From Nematostella vectensis (taxonomy: Eukaryota; Cnidaria; Anthozoa; Actiniaria; Edwardsiidae): a stretch of DNA of 64,000 bases. Position numbers and translations under genes: made by a program. Shown here in pieces: positions 42,501 through 56,300 of this stretch. Numbering within the stretch: the stretch's first letter is position 1; each line of letters begins with the position of its first letter. The stretch covers positions 10,596,906 through 10,660,905 of the forward strand of contig NC_064044.1 of the NCBI RefSeq assembly GCF_932526225.1. Reading direction: 5' to 3'. The notes under the pieces were generated by a model, which was not told the origin of the DNA, ran no database searches, and saw nothing but the letters and a program-made list of their open reading frames with translations.

Positions 42501-45500
42501 AGGAGAGGGGCTAATCTCAGTGAGTGACATGGGGGAGGGGCTAATCTCAGTGAGTGACATATGGGAGGGGCCAATCTCAGTAAGTGACATGGGGGAGGGG
42601 CTTATCTCAGTGAGTGACATATGAGAGTGGCTTGTCTCAGTGAGTGACATAGGAGAGGGGCTAATCTCAGTGAGTGACATAGGAGAGGGGCTAATCTCAG
42701 TGAGTGACATATGGGAGCTGCCGATCTCAGTAAGTGACATGGGGAGGGGCTAATCTCAGTGAGTGACATAGGAGAGGGGCTAATCTCAGTGAGTGACATA
42801 TGGGAGCTGCCGATCTCAGTAAGTGACATGGGGGAGGGGCTTATCTCAGTAAGTGACATGGGGGAGGGACTAATCTCAGTGAGTGACATATGGGAGGGGC
42901 TAATCTCGGTAAGTGACATAGGGGAGGGGCTTATCTCAGTGAGTGACATATGGGAGGGGCTAATCTCGGTAAGTGACATATGGGAGGGCTAATCTCAATG
43001 AGTGACATAGAGGAGGGGCTAATCTCATTGAGTGACATATGGGAGAGGCTAATCTCGGTAAGTGACATATAGGAGGCGCTTATTTCAGTAAGTGACATAT
43101 GGGAGTGGCTTGTCTCAGTAAGTGACATATGGGAGGGGCTTATTTCAGTAAGTGAGATATGGGAGGGGCTTATCTCAGTAAGTGACATAGAGGAGGGGCT
43201 AATCTCATTGAGTGACATACAAATATGGAGTGACAAACAAAAAAAATATTATCCATACACCAAGAATAGATGACAAGAGAGTCCTTGATGTCAGGGGCGA
43301 ACCGGTGGCATGGAGAAAGGGCCAGTCTTTATGACGGACATAAGCGGGTGGCCCATGTTTATATATCCTTGAATGACAATACGTTTCCTATTCAGTCAAA
43401 GGTAACACAAGTGAGATTGAGAAGTTTGACCCCGACGCAAAGTGTCCTCACAATGAAGTCTTATATAACGTCAAGCTCGAGGCCGGATTACAGGCCGGGA
43501 AATTCACGGACATAGGAAAGGTGAGAGAAACGTTCAGTGATAACCGTGTCTAGTCGGACGAAGCGCTCATCTGCTCGCTATCGCCTCCGTTTTTTCGCGC
43601 ATCTTAGCTCGCCTTTTCGGGCTTTCACGCAACTAGCGCCTATTGAGCTAGCCTGCATGCAGCCGGAAATAGTTCCATTATTACCGTAAATGATGGAACT
43701 ATTTCCGGCTGCACGCAGGCTACTGTTGAGCAGGTTATATTCTGTATAATGTCACGTGACAAATGGAATCATAGCTCGGGCTACGCACGGTCACAAGTCC
43801 ATTTGACCAATAATAGCTCCGGAGTAAAAATCAATAGTTGCGGAGTAAAAATCAACTAGTTGGAGAGTGATAATTAACCAATGAGATCTCAGATTATAAT
43901 CACGTGTTAATTGACGAATAAGTGCTCAGGCTACGATCACGTGTTTTCTTCTTTAAGGTCAAGAGCATCATGACGTGCGTCCGCTATTGTTGCGAGTCAC
44001 GTGTCGAGTGCGACCTCGCTTTCATGTTGCAAGACCGCTGCTACCTTGTGAAGTGTTATTCGGAAGACCGCTGCCAAGCACTGCCGGCACGAGGCGAGGA
44101 ATATTCATTCAAGCAGAAAATGGCGTTTGTGGCGCCGTGGTTATTTGAAAAGAATAAGAAAATTGGTAAGTTTGTCGTATTCAACCTCTTTGATAGTGCA
44201 GGTCCTACAGACCGCCCTTAGTTATTCAACCACAAATCAAATGAAACGTCTAATATTTGTAAATTAGATGATGAAATACCTTCATGTGCGATGACTACTT
44301 CACACTGACTACTAATTGTCAGTGCGTAGATACGGACTGGTCGTAGTTTCAATCATGAGGATGGGTTAGTCTATGTGTAAGCACTGTCACTGAAGTACTG
44401 CGGGCGAGAATCCCCAGCGGCTTACGTCCCCGATACTGGTTAAATAATTGCGGCGAGAGGCGCTTTTCTGGTGTATATAAATTGTTTGAGGACAGTATAT
44501 CATAGTCAGCGCCGGTCGTTTTTCTATGATTGTTTGGCATTAAAGTTGATACTTGAGTCCAAACTACATAGGCTATGGATTGTTCTGCATACACAGAGTA
44601 TTTTTGGACTGAATTACCTTTCAATTACCTTTTTCCAGATGATGCAAATTGAACGCAAAAACTTCAGCAGGCCGGGGTTTGTTCGAGTCTTCTTGTAAAT
44701 ATTTGCAGTTTTGTTTTTCTTGACAAACATTTTAAGCCTTAATAAAACAAAATCTTTCCAAAATTGCAAGACGGCTGTAAAAAAGACGTCCTGTTTAAGC
44801 CACGCTTACACGTCCAATTCTGAAAAACGGCCCGTTGCGACAAAGCACCACAGGAGGCCCGTCACTGACTCAATTTTTATTCCCCCCTCAGTGAGCGTTC
44901 CTTCTGGCAAGTCCCCCCACCATCTTCACTGCGTGCAGAGCAAGCTTTTCGAAGGCTCCACATTACTAGCGGGCCCCAAGGCTGGGCACTTCAAAGACTT
45001 GGGTGCCGTAGGCAAGTCACATATTTGTACCCGGATGTGCTGCGAGGACGCCACTTGTGACCTCGCTTACATGTTCGGCAAGAACTGCTTTCTGGTCAGT
45101 TGCTATGACGAGAAGGGGTGTCGTGTTGTGGATGATACCAAGCTGAGAGATAGCGTCAAGAGTGACAAGAAACACAAGAGGACTGTGCAGTTTATTGTGA
45201 AGAGGAGGTTTGGGGTAGCGATAAAAGATGGTGAGTATATACGTGATGATAATGAAGATATTATGATAATGATGCGGCGGTGATGATAATGGTGATGATA
45301 TGATGATGATGATGCGGCGGTGATGATGATGATTATATGATGATGATGCGGCGGTGATGATGATGATTATATGATGATGATGCGGCGGTGATGATGATGA
45401 TTATATGATGATGATGCGGCGGTGATGATGGTGACTATATGATGATGATGCGGCGGTGATGATGATGATTATATGATGATGATGTGGCGGTGATGATGAT

Positions 45501-48322
45501 GATTATATGATGATGATGCGGCGGTGATGATGATGATTATATGATGATGATGCGGCGGTGATGATGGTGATGATGCGGCTGTGATGATGATTATATGATG
45601 ATGATGCGGCTGTGATGATGATTATATGATGATGATGCGGCGGTGATGATGATGATTATATGATGATGATGCGGCTGTGATGATGATGGTAACTATATGA
45701 TGATCCCTGTGGTGGTAATAGCACTTGTGATAGTGGTGTCTAAAGATCAATCTTTAAACTTCGCACAGAACCGTCAATGTTTATGCGATTGCTCTACATT
45801 TTTTACCAAAAGAATAAAGGCTAATAAATAAAGGGTAATAAAGGCTGACATGAATGCTGTTCGAACGGGCTGAACTTCGCCGTCAATTTTTAGGGTCGAA
45901 ATTCTAAATATACACCTAACTATTTTTACCATCCACAGATTTTTTTCTTACCTTCACAGAGGCTGTATCACCACATATTGAACTGATTTTGGCAATATCG
46001 TCAAAAAGCTAACGCTCAATTTTGCGTCAGTCTCGAATAAGTGCAAAACATGTTGTTTACTTTTTATGTGCTACTACATTATTGCGTGATAATACAAATA
46101 CAACTTTTAACTGTGTGCAATCTCCATACATTAAGTCGTCTTTGGTAAACTAGAGCAATCGCATAAACATTGACGCTTCTGTGCGAAGTTTAAAATTGCT
46201 GATGCGCTCAGTTTGTGATCTGTTGATTGACGCGCGCGAGCGACCTTAAGAAGACCGGAAGTGGCGGACAGAGGGACACCGCCGCTTCCGGTCTCTTGTC
46301 TTCAAGGATGGATCTACAAGGATGCTAAAGATGATGACTGCATAGTGATAACCATTTTCATCTATACAACAGACGGTACCCCTGTCAAGCTTATAAAACC
46401 CGGGGACAACGTCTGTCACGCGGACGGCAAAATCCATCACCAGACTGTCCTAAAAGCGGGCATGCTGTCCGGTAAACTGACCCCCCATAAGGATGCCAAA
46501 ACCATGAAAGCCTGTATTCACAAGTGCTGCGCGGACAAGACGTGCCATCTTGCTCAGATGATGGCGGGTTTGTGTTACTCTGTCATGTGCACCAACCCGG
46601 ACTACTGCACCCTTAAAGACGCACCCAAAGAGATCAGACATGCGCACCCAAGTATTGCGTTTGTCAGGAGAGGGGATTTTAGCATAGGTAAAGGAACTGC
46701 CACAATTTTCTTGAATGCAGGGTATAATTTAGCCTACGTCTGCGGGGTAGTGGGTATGCATGGAAAGACCCGTAAATATACTATCGTGTTTGTCAGGAGA
46801 GGGGATTTTAGCATAGGTAAAGGAACTGCCACAATTTTCTTGAATGCAGGGTATAATTTAGCCTACTTCTGCGGGGTAGTGGGTATGCATGGAAAGACCC
46901 GTAAATATACTATCGTGTTTGTCAGGAGAGGGGATTTTAGCATAGGTAAAGGAACTGCCACAATTTTCTTGAATGCAGGGTATAATTTAGCCTACTTCTG
47001 CGGGGTAGTGGGTATGCATGGAAAGACCCGTAAATATACTATCGTGTTTGTCAGGAGAGGGGATTTTAGCATAGGTAAAGGAACTGCCACAATTTTCTTG
47101 AATGCAGGGTATAATTTAGCCTACTTCTGCGGGGTAGTGGGTATGCATGGAAAGACCCGTAAATATACTATCGTGTTTGTCAGGAGAGGGGATTTTAGCA
47201 TAGGTAAAGGAACTGCCACAGTTTTCTTGAATGCAGGGTATAATTTAGCCTACGTCTGCGGGGTAGTGGGTATGCATGGAAAGACTCGTAAATATACCAT
47301 CGTGTTTGTCAGGAGAGGGGATTTTAGCATAGGTAAAGGAACTGCCACAATTTTCTTGAATGCAAGGTATAATTTAGCGGGGTAGTGGGTATGCATGGAA
47401 AGACCCGTACATATACTATCGTGTTTGTCAGGAGAGGGGATTTTAGCATAGGTAAAGGAACTGCCACAATTTTCTTGAATGCAGGGTATAATTTAGCCTA
47501 CTTCTGCGGGGTAGTGGGTATGCATGGAAAGACCCGTACATATACTATCGTGTTTGTCAGGAAAGGGGATTTTAGCATAGGTAAAGGAACTGCCACAATT
47601 TTCTTGAATGCAGGGTATAATTTAGCCTACTTCTGCGGGGGTGGGGGTATGCATGAAAACACCCGTACATATACTATCGTGTTTGTCAGGAGAGGGGATT
47701 TTAGCATAGGTAAAGGAGCTGCCACAATTTTCTTGAATGCAGGGTATAATTTAGCCTACGTCTGCGGGGGTGGGGGTATGCACGAAAAGACCCGTAAATA
47801 TATTATCGTGTTTGTCAGGAGAGGGGATTTTAGCATAGGTAAAAGAATTGTTGCACTTGCTATACTATGCTAAGCAATAAGAAGGGCAAGACTAGACACG
47901 ATAGTATACCATTGCGTAGGTAAAGGAATCGTTGTACTTATAATTTGCTCAAGCAAGGCATATGATTATACCCGGAAATATACCATTGCGCTGAGCGTTT
48001 TAGCACCCAGATCTGAAAATTCCGCTTTTTTTAATTTGCTATTATACTTTCAGCACCAAAGCCCACGAAACCCCCCACACTACCCCCCTCGGTCGCACCA
48101 AGCGCAGACTCCGCGCCACTACAGTCATCAATCAATGAGCCTGTGCCCCCCTCCCTGAGTGGAGAGCAAACTGGCAGTGGGGTCCACCCTGGGGATAGTA
48201 GCGCATCGTTTATCACAGGGGAGAAAGAGGTCATGGAGGTGGTACACGAGGATCAACAGAAAATGGTGACACAAGAGGCGGAGCCACAGAACAGAGTGGA
48301 AACAGTCTTGGCCACTAAATGA
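39477..48322 (+). CDS. Secreted four-domain MANSC protein (8 exons)
   Basis: Eight exons join in frame to 535 codons with the stop at 48320-48322: 39477-39534, 40702-40805, 41140-41326, 43396-43520, 43958-44165, 44892-45230, 46373-46687, 48054-48322. The first exon encodes a hydrophobic signal peptide. Four eight-Cys MANSC-like domains follow, and the C-terminus is a Pro/Ser and acidic tail without a membrane segment, so a secreted matrix or cell-surface ligand is inferred. It is tandem to the giant gene in the same orientation and probably a paralogue. Domains 1 and 2 are each split by a phase-0 intron at the same place, between the glycine turn (RGE or IGK) and VK. Introns 3, 6 and 7 are bloated by minisatellites. 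Confidence 0.78.
39535..40701 (+). other. Gene 2 intron 1
   Basis: 1.17 kb; only a small hairpin (GCTGCGTAGCATTAGACGCAGC, near 40096-40117) is seen. No array or exon. Confidence 0.5.
40702..40805 (+). CDS. Gene 2 exon 2: first half of MANSC-like domain 1
   Basis: Acceptor ATTCTGCATAG (40720 is an in-frame alternative, after TGGAAG). It encodes NCGQGQIEYGVTLRDG..AGLIRNRGE; donor GTGGGT at 40806, phase 0. Intron 2 (40806-41139) is pyrimidine-rich and otherwise plain. Confidence 0.75.
41140..41326 (+). CDS. Gene 2 exon 3: second half of MANSC-like domain 1
   Basis: Acceptor CATTCCCAG, donor GTAAGT at 41327; phase 0 to 1. VKNIQECLHKCC, CDLAMM, CYGVRC, SCETV. Its last 6 bases and donor are the seed of the array that follows. 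Confidence 0.85.
41321..43215. repeat. 30-bp minisatellite of about 60 units carrying a splice donor
   Basis: Unit ATCTCAGTAAGTGACATGGG followed by GGAGGGGCTT, with variants (GTGAGT, CATATG, AGCTGCCG). Every unit keeps an exon-like ATCTCA before GTAAGT/GTGAGT. The array fills most of gene 2 intron 3 (41327-43395). Being 30 bp long it gives long meaningless frames on both strands. Confidence 0.97.
43396..43520 (+). CDS. Gene 2 exon 4: first half of MANSC-like domain 2
   Basis: Acceptor TTTCCTATTCAG, donor GTGAGA at 43521; phase 1 to 0. It encodes KCPHNEVLYNVKLEAGLQAG and KFTDIGK. Confidence 0.82.
43649..43722. mobile_element. 74-bp near-perfect hairpin (about 30-bp arms)
   Basis: Arms TAGCCTGCATGCAGCCGGAA continuing to AGTTCCAT, and the complement ATGGAACTATTTCCGGCTGC to GCTA, around an 11-14-base loop. 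It lies in gene 2 intron 4 (43521-43957). A tiny MITE or a hairpin-RNA candidate. Confidence 0.75.
43958..44165 (+). CDS. Gene 2 exon 5: second half of MANSC-like domain 2
   Basis: Acceptor TTCTTCTTTAAG, donor GTAAGT at 44166; phase 0 to 1. VKSIMTCVRYCC, CDLAFML, CYLVKC, RCQALPARGEEY. Confidence 0.85.
44166..44891 (+). other. Gene 2 intron 5, nothing notable
   Basis: 726 bases; no repeats or exons recognised. Confidence 0.5.
44892..45230 (+). CDS. Gene 2 exon 6: MANSC-like domain 3
   Basis: Acceptor TTCCCCCCTCAG, donor GTGAGT at 45231; phase 1-1. HCVQSKLFEGST, MCCEDATCDLAYM, CFLVSC, GCRVVDD, followed by a basic linker. Confidence 0.85.
45270..45705. repeat. About 34-bp GATGATGCGGCGG minisatellite
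   Basis: About 12 units of GCGGCGGTGATGATGATGAT with a TATATGATGATGAT tail, beginning about 40 bp after the donor of gene 2 exon 6. Confidence 0.93.
45745..46204. mobile_element. MITE-like element, about 460 bp
   Basis: Inverted arms of about 50 bp: left has TTTAAACTTCGCACAGAACC and GTCAATGTTTATGCGATTGC; right is the complement with one or two changes. It is in gene 2 intron 6. No coding potential. Confidence 0.78.
46373..46687 (+). CDS. Gene 2 exon 7: MANSC-like domain 4
   Basis: Acceptor CTATACAACAG (46307 after GTCTTCAAG is an in-frame alternative, +22 residues); donor GTAAAG at 46688. VCHADGKIHHQTV, KCCADKTCHLAQMM, CYSVMC, YCTLKD; ends AFVRRGDFSIG. The domain end and donor are repeated downstream. 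Confidence 0.78.
46659..47870 (+). repeat. 129-bp tandem repeat carrying the exon 7 end and donor
   Basis: About nine copies. Each holds the last 29 exon bases (TTTGTCAGGAGAGGGGATTT..AGCATAG) and the donor GTAAAGG, then 100 bp of intron. The frame stays open through roughly five units (43 codons each) until a 10-bp deletion near 47378 brings a stop. Confidence 0.95.
48054..48322 (+). CDS. Gene 2 exon 8: Pro/Ser and acidic C-terminus
   Basis: Acceptor TATACTTTCAG; phase 1 start; stop TGA at 48320. The product is Pro/Ser-rich, then acidic, ending VETVLATK, with no hydrophobic anchor. Confidence 0.78.
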
Positions 48323-48898
48323 ACATAATCTCATGCTGCGTCTCCACGGAATTTGAAATCACGCAAAAACAGTCTTATTCGCTAGATGAACATTCGCATG
48401 TAAATACATTGGCCGCCAAATCGGTGTGCTCAAATTCAACATTACTCCAAGCTGGAGTAATTTTCGTATAGAATTTAAAAAGAAACTTAATATTGTGGAG
48501 TTGTTTAGTAATATAAGGAAGTGCCACTGCTCAGAGATTGATCTTCTCAATAAAAAGAGCATTTTTAAAACTTAATGATTCAAGTCCAACAGCCCATCCC
48601 CCTACAAAAAAAAAAAGAAAGCAGGAAAAAAAAGTAGAATAAAATAAAAATAAGCAAGGACCAGACAGGAGAATTACCAAGATTTGCTTAGGATGATTTT
48701 ATAGGTCTGTTATGGAAAAATGTAGTATTAAATTATTTTTCAATGAGAATTGACTCACTTTTTCAGCGTCAAGGTGAGGGATGGGGGTTACATTGCGCAT
48801 ATGTTCGCTCAGTCGATTTGACTGCAAACCATATCTAAAACAACCAGACACCAGTTTTTTTTTTCACAAGATTTTAATATTGTTCACAATTCGGCGGT
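48323..48898. other. Tail-to-tail region between gene 2 and RPS8
   Basis: Holds AATAAA at 48549-48554 (plus strand, gene 2) and ATTAAA as TTTAAT at 48873-48878 (minus strand, RPS8). AT-rich; nothing else seen. Confidence 0.6.
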
Positions 48899-52204
<3,306 letters not shown>

Positions 52205-52697
52205 TTTGGATGGCTGCCGAAAGAGAACGACCGCGGCAGAGGGGCCTGGGAAGAGCCACAGGTGCGCAACGCATTCTGGGTCGAAATCTAAAACAGGGAG
52301 GGGCTCCTAAGTTTTTTTGCACATTGTAGAAATGCACGCTTTTTTAAAAGAAAAAGAATAAAAAAAGTCCATTGGAAAAAAGGGTCCTTTAAATTTTATA
52401 AATGTATCAAAAAGTTTCGATTTTACTTTGATGATTGCGGATATTTTGACGATTTCTCATACTATGCCCACCCCGGTAGATTAATTTTGTCACTAGTTCC
52501 AGTCTCTCCTCACGTGGTCTTCACTCACCGCGGGACTTTCACTTTGAAGAAATCTGCGAAATTTGCAGAAACCTGCAATGAAACTTCCTCTTTCTCTACT
52601 TTCCCCTAAACCCTGACTACTTCTACAACATCTGTAACGAAAACCTGGCCTCTAAGAAACTCTTACAACTTTACCCAACCAACCCAACAAGGAAACC
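52205..52697. promoter_or_regulatory. Shared bidirectional promoter region, RPS8 / Tudor gene
   Basis: 493 bp separate the two divergent start codons. The RPS8 side has a TOP-like start. The right part is a 5' UTR-like stretch ending in AACCATGG, a good start context for the + strand gene. No TATA box is evident. Confidence 0.6.
52219..52225 (-). promoter_or_regulatory. Likely TOP start site of RPS8
   Basis: On the minus strand CTCTTTC lies 15 bases before the ATG, a 5' terminal oligopyrimidine tract as expected for a ribosomal protein mRNA. Transcription probably starts at or just before the C at 52225. Confidence 0.55.
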
Positions 52698-53331
52698 ATG
52701 GAGGAAATGAAGGAAAAGACCGAAAGAATGCTCCGAGCCGTGCTCATAAGCGCTCCAAGAGGGATCCCCATCTATAAACTTGACAAAGAATATAAAAGTA
52801 TAACTTTTGAGCCTATTCCATTCAAGAAATGCGGATACCCTAGTCTAGAGGCTTTTCTCCGAGCTTCGCCGAAAGTTGCCACGATTCAAACGGACAGAGA
52901 TGGAGAAATAATCGTGAAAGGTGTCGCAAGCGAGGCGGACCAACATGTAGCAAAGCTAATCGCAAAGCAAAAGAAACCAAAATTGAAGAAATCCGCCTTT
53001 AAGAAACCGTTTAGAAGGCCTAGCACGAATACCTATCCCAAACCTATGTATACTCCGAGTAAATTTGGACCAAAACGTGCAATTCCGAGATCTGTGACCG
53101 TCTCCGCTGTTGGAGCCTTGGACTTTTCCCAACAAGCCAAAAGGCGAGTCACATTTACGGCACAAGGAAACGCACAAAAACCGAAATTTGTTCCCCCGAG
53201 AATGCAAAAGCTTGGTGGTGGTAGGAGCAGTGGTATATCTATTCCTCAAGGCACACAGATCACTGCTACTTTGACAAACGGGGGGACAACTAGAAGAACA
53301 GTTTCTCTTGTCGGGGAGACTTCATCGATTG
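52698..53331 (+). CDS. Tudor gene exon 1: LOTUS domain and basic linker
   Basis: Start ATG in context AACCATGG; donor GTGAGT at 53332; phase 1 end. LOTUS winged-helix fold at residues 4-75, then a Lys/Arg/Pro-rich linker without predicted fold. Confidence 0.9.
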
Positions 53332-56300
53332 GTGAGTGAGAACTTTAGGTAACTTTACCAAATAGCGATGACTCAATTTAGTAGTTTTTTCTTCATAGAA
53401 AGGTAGGTGTTAGGTTGTTTTGTTGATTATGTGGTATATCTTTCCCACTGATTTATTATGTAGGTATTGTTATTGCTTTCTCTCACCTGTTTGTTGTATT
53501 TTATTTTGAAGGTAAATGTGTACATTGTAGAATGGAAAATATTTCTATTTTTGGATACATTTTGATGAACTCAGTTCTATATTCAGGTCCTAATTGTCAG
53601 ATATATTAGATATATTTCAATGCAAGGTGTTATGAGAAAGCTGCTCTTACATTTAATATCAATCCTGTAGTTATTTAGAGTGATGTTTATTTGATTGATT
53701 ACAATATTTTTTGAATATTTTTTGGCTCATTCTTGTAAATTGGCAGAAAAAACCTATTCCAAGCACTACGGTGGCCAAATAAGATAAATTTCGCTAGCCT
53801 TTGATGACATGATCAGCTATCTTTCTTAGACAATTATCAACTACAGTCAAACTAATTAAAGCAGCTTAGCTTAGTGACCTCTCAATAGAGCTTGAGCACT
53901 CAATAGAGATTTGCCTGTTTAAGGGCCTATGGTACTATCTTTTTGGTCCGTTGCTAGGACTTTCAACGCTTTTTGACAGCTTATTGTCAAATAAAAGCCG
54001 CCAAAGTTTTATCGCACAGCTTTGGTATGTAAGCGCTTCCTTTGTTATAAAAAACCATGCACTTGAATGAGCCCTTTTGGTGATTGATATACGTAACATC
54101 CGTTTCGTGTATCGTCGTAGTTAATTAAAGTGACCCAACAGCTTTACACCTCGATTTCTATAGAACGAGTCAGTAAATACAATGAACATGCAAATTTCTT
54201 ATATCCCGGGTATTCTAAAAATTAGCTGATGAAACGGTTTTTAAATAATAACATAGGAAGTTCTTTCGGAAGCATTTTTGTTTTGTGCATCTTCACAAGC
54301 TCACTGTAGTGGGAGATGTCAACAGCCAATTAACCTACTGTTGTGTAGACAGTTGTTTCGCTGAATAAAGAGTCAGTAGTTCGAGACTCTTGAGTCAGTA
54401 ACACGTTCGAGGCTCTTGGATTTTGCAAGATAATCATAATCGTCTATAATTAATCTAAAACTCCCGCAACCGTTTTGACAGTGAGTAAATGCTCGTTTCA
54501 CGATCAAACCCGTAGAAGCTATTGTACTATTTTCTTGAGCTCTCGTGATTCTTCTTGTCCTCTATTTAATGAATATCGAGACACGGTTGGATTGTATGCT
54601 AGCCTGAGTTAACTTGACATCAAAATCGTAAACATCGTTTGAAACACACGATTTAGACGGCCGGACCGTGCAAGGTCTTGTTTAGGGCGTACACGCACCG
54701 GGTTTTTAAGAATGGTTGGACTGCAAGGTTTAGTTTAAGAGCTTTGAAAGAAGCGTGCACACACCTGGCTATTCAAATTATTGAACCGTGCACAGTTTTG
54801 ATTTAAGGCTTGGAAGAAGCGTGTACGCATCTAAAACCATCTGTGCACGGTTCTTCGGTCGGGATACGAGAACCGTGCTCGGACTGGGTACCTGCTTCAA
54901 ACCCGGGGGCAATTGAACACCTAGTTCCATATAGGATACAACTATAAAGATAGATGAAAAACAGTTTGCAAGTTACATGAATTATAAATTAATGCTGTGA
55001 CATGCATACAGTAAGTACTATAGGTACAATAGTCAAGCTGCAAGAAATTTCAGTGTCAGCATTTGAAAAACAATTAAGAAGAATTCTTTGAAAAGCTAAT
55101 AGCATAAATTGTTTAATCTCACATGATTTTCATTGTAGATTCTACTGTACTGGAAAAAGTCCAACAGGTAAATACTGTATGATCAGATGTAGTAGAATAG
55201 CATGATGTTGTGTTTTTATCAGTGGTGTTTCTATCCGGCAAATGGACAGGTTTTTTTGGGGAGAGGTGTGTGCAGTCATAGGTAACATAGGAAAATGGAT
55301 AGTGTTTGGCAATTTTTCCAATAAGAAATGACCCACCAAAGGGGCGCACACACTCAGTGCACACCCCTGTGTACATGTGTGCCCTCTTTATTGTGTTACA
55401 AGATCCTATGCATGATGTTGTTATATGTGGCATTGATTAATTATTTAGAATTATTTCAATGCAAATTACAATTCTGTTGTTATCAAGATTTCTTAATGAT
55501 TCTTTTCTAATTATATTTTTTACAGCTACTTGCTTCAAAGCCCAATGGCATTTTTGAAAAGCGACTCCCAAAGGAATACCAATTAAAATACAATGAAGAG
55601 CTGCCATCGCATGTAGTCGCACAACTCAAGAACATGCCAGACATTGCAAGATTTGAGGAGTAAGTGTTTGCTTGACCAGACAGTTATTCTCTGCCACACA
55701 ATTAATAGCGGATCTAGAGGGAGGGCATATGGGATTAACCCCCTCCCTCCCTTGGGCTGACAGAAAGCCATATGTAATTAACAAATTTCTCATAGTATAT
55801 TTGTCACCTCATAATCAAAATGTTGTGGAGTCATGAGGCGTGTAGCAACACAAACAACGAAAACAGTATTTTGCAAAATCAAAACAGCATGCGCTCGTTT
55901 GAAATGGCGTGTTTTCTTTTGCTTGCACGAGCGCAAGCAAACAGTGTTAGCAGCGTGCGCAGATCAAAGGAAAATTGAAGACTCTAGCTTGAAAACCCTG
56001 CAGTTTTCATTATTTTTAGTGTCCTTTTGTAAGGATGGAAAATACATTTACTAGAAAAAATTGAAAATCAAATTTCTCGAATTTGAATCAAGTTTTTTCG
56101 TTCCTTTTTGTTTCGAGCGAACCTGCAAGGGTTGTGTGAATGATGAATCCCGTGGGATGTCCTCTGATTTACCATAGCTTACAACCAATCAGAAAGCGAG
56201 AACAAAAAATAATTACATTACCCCTTGCCCCCTTTGTCACAGAGCCAACCCCTCACCCTCGCCTCCCTTCACCAAAAAGCTAGATCCACCTCTGACAATT

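Noticed and set aside
42099-42740. Minus-strand 213-codon frame of MSLTEISPSP repeats and similar frames between 41110 and 43236
   Set aside because: They arise because the 30-bp unit of an intronic minisatellite is a multiple of three; no splice sites, domains or start context support a protein.
41321-43215. CRISPR-like regularity of the 30-bp array
   Set aside because: There are no unique spacers; units are contiguous tandem repeats in a eukaryotic intron.
47385-47873. 162-codon frame continuing the 129-bp array
   Set aside because: Shifted relative to the exon by a 10-bp deletion and lies in the intron; it cannot continue the domain without an unsupported splice.
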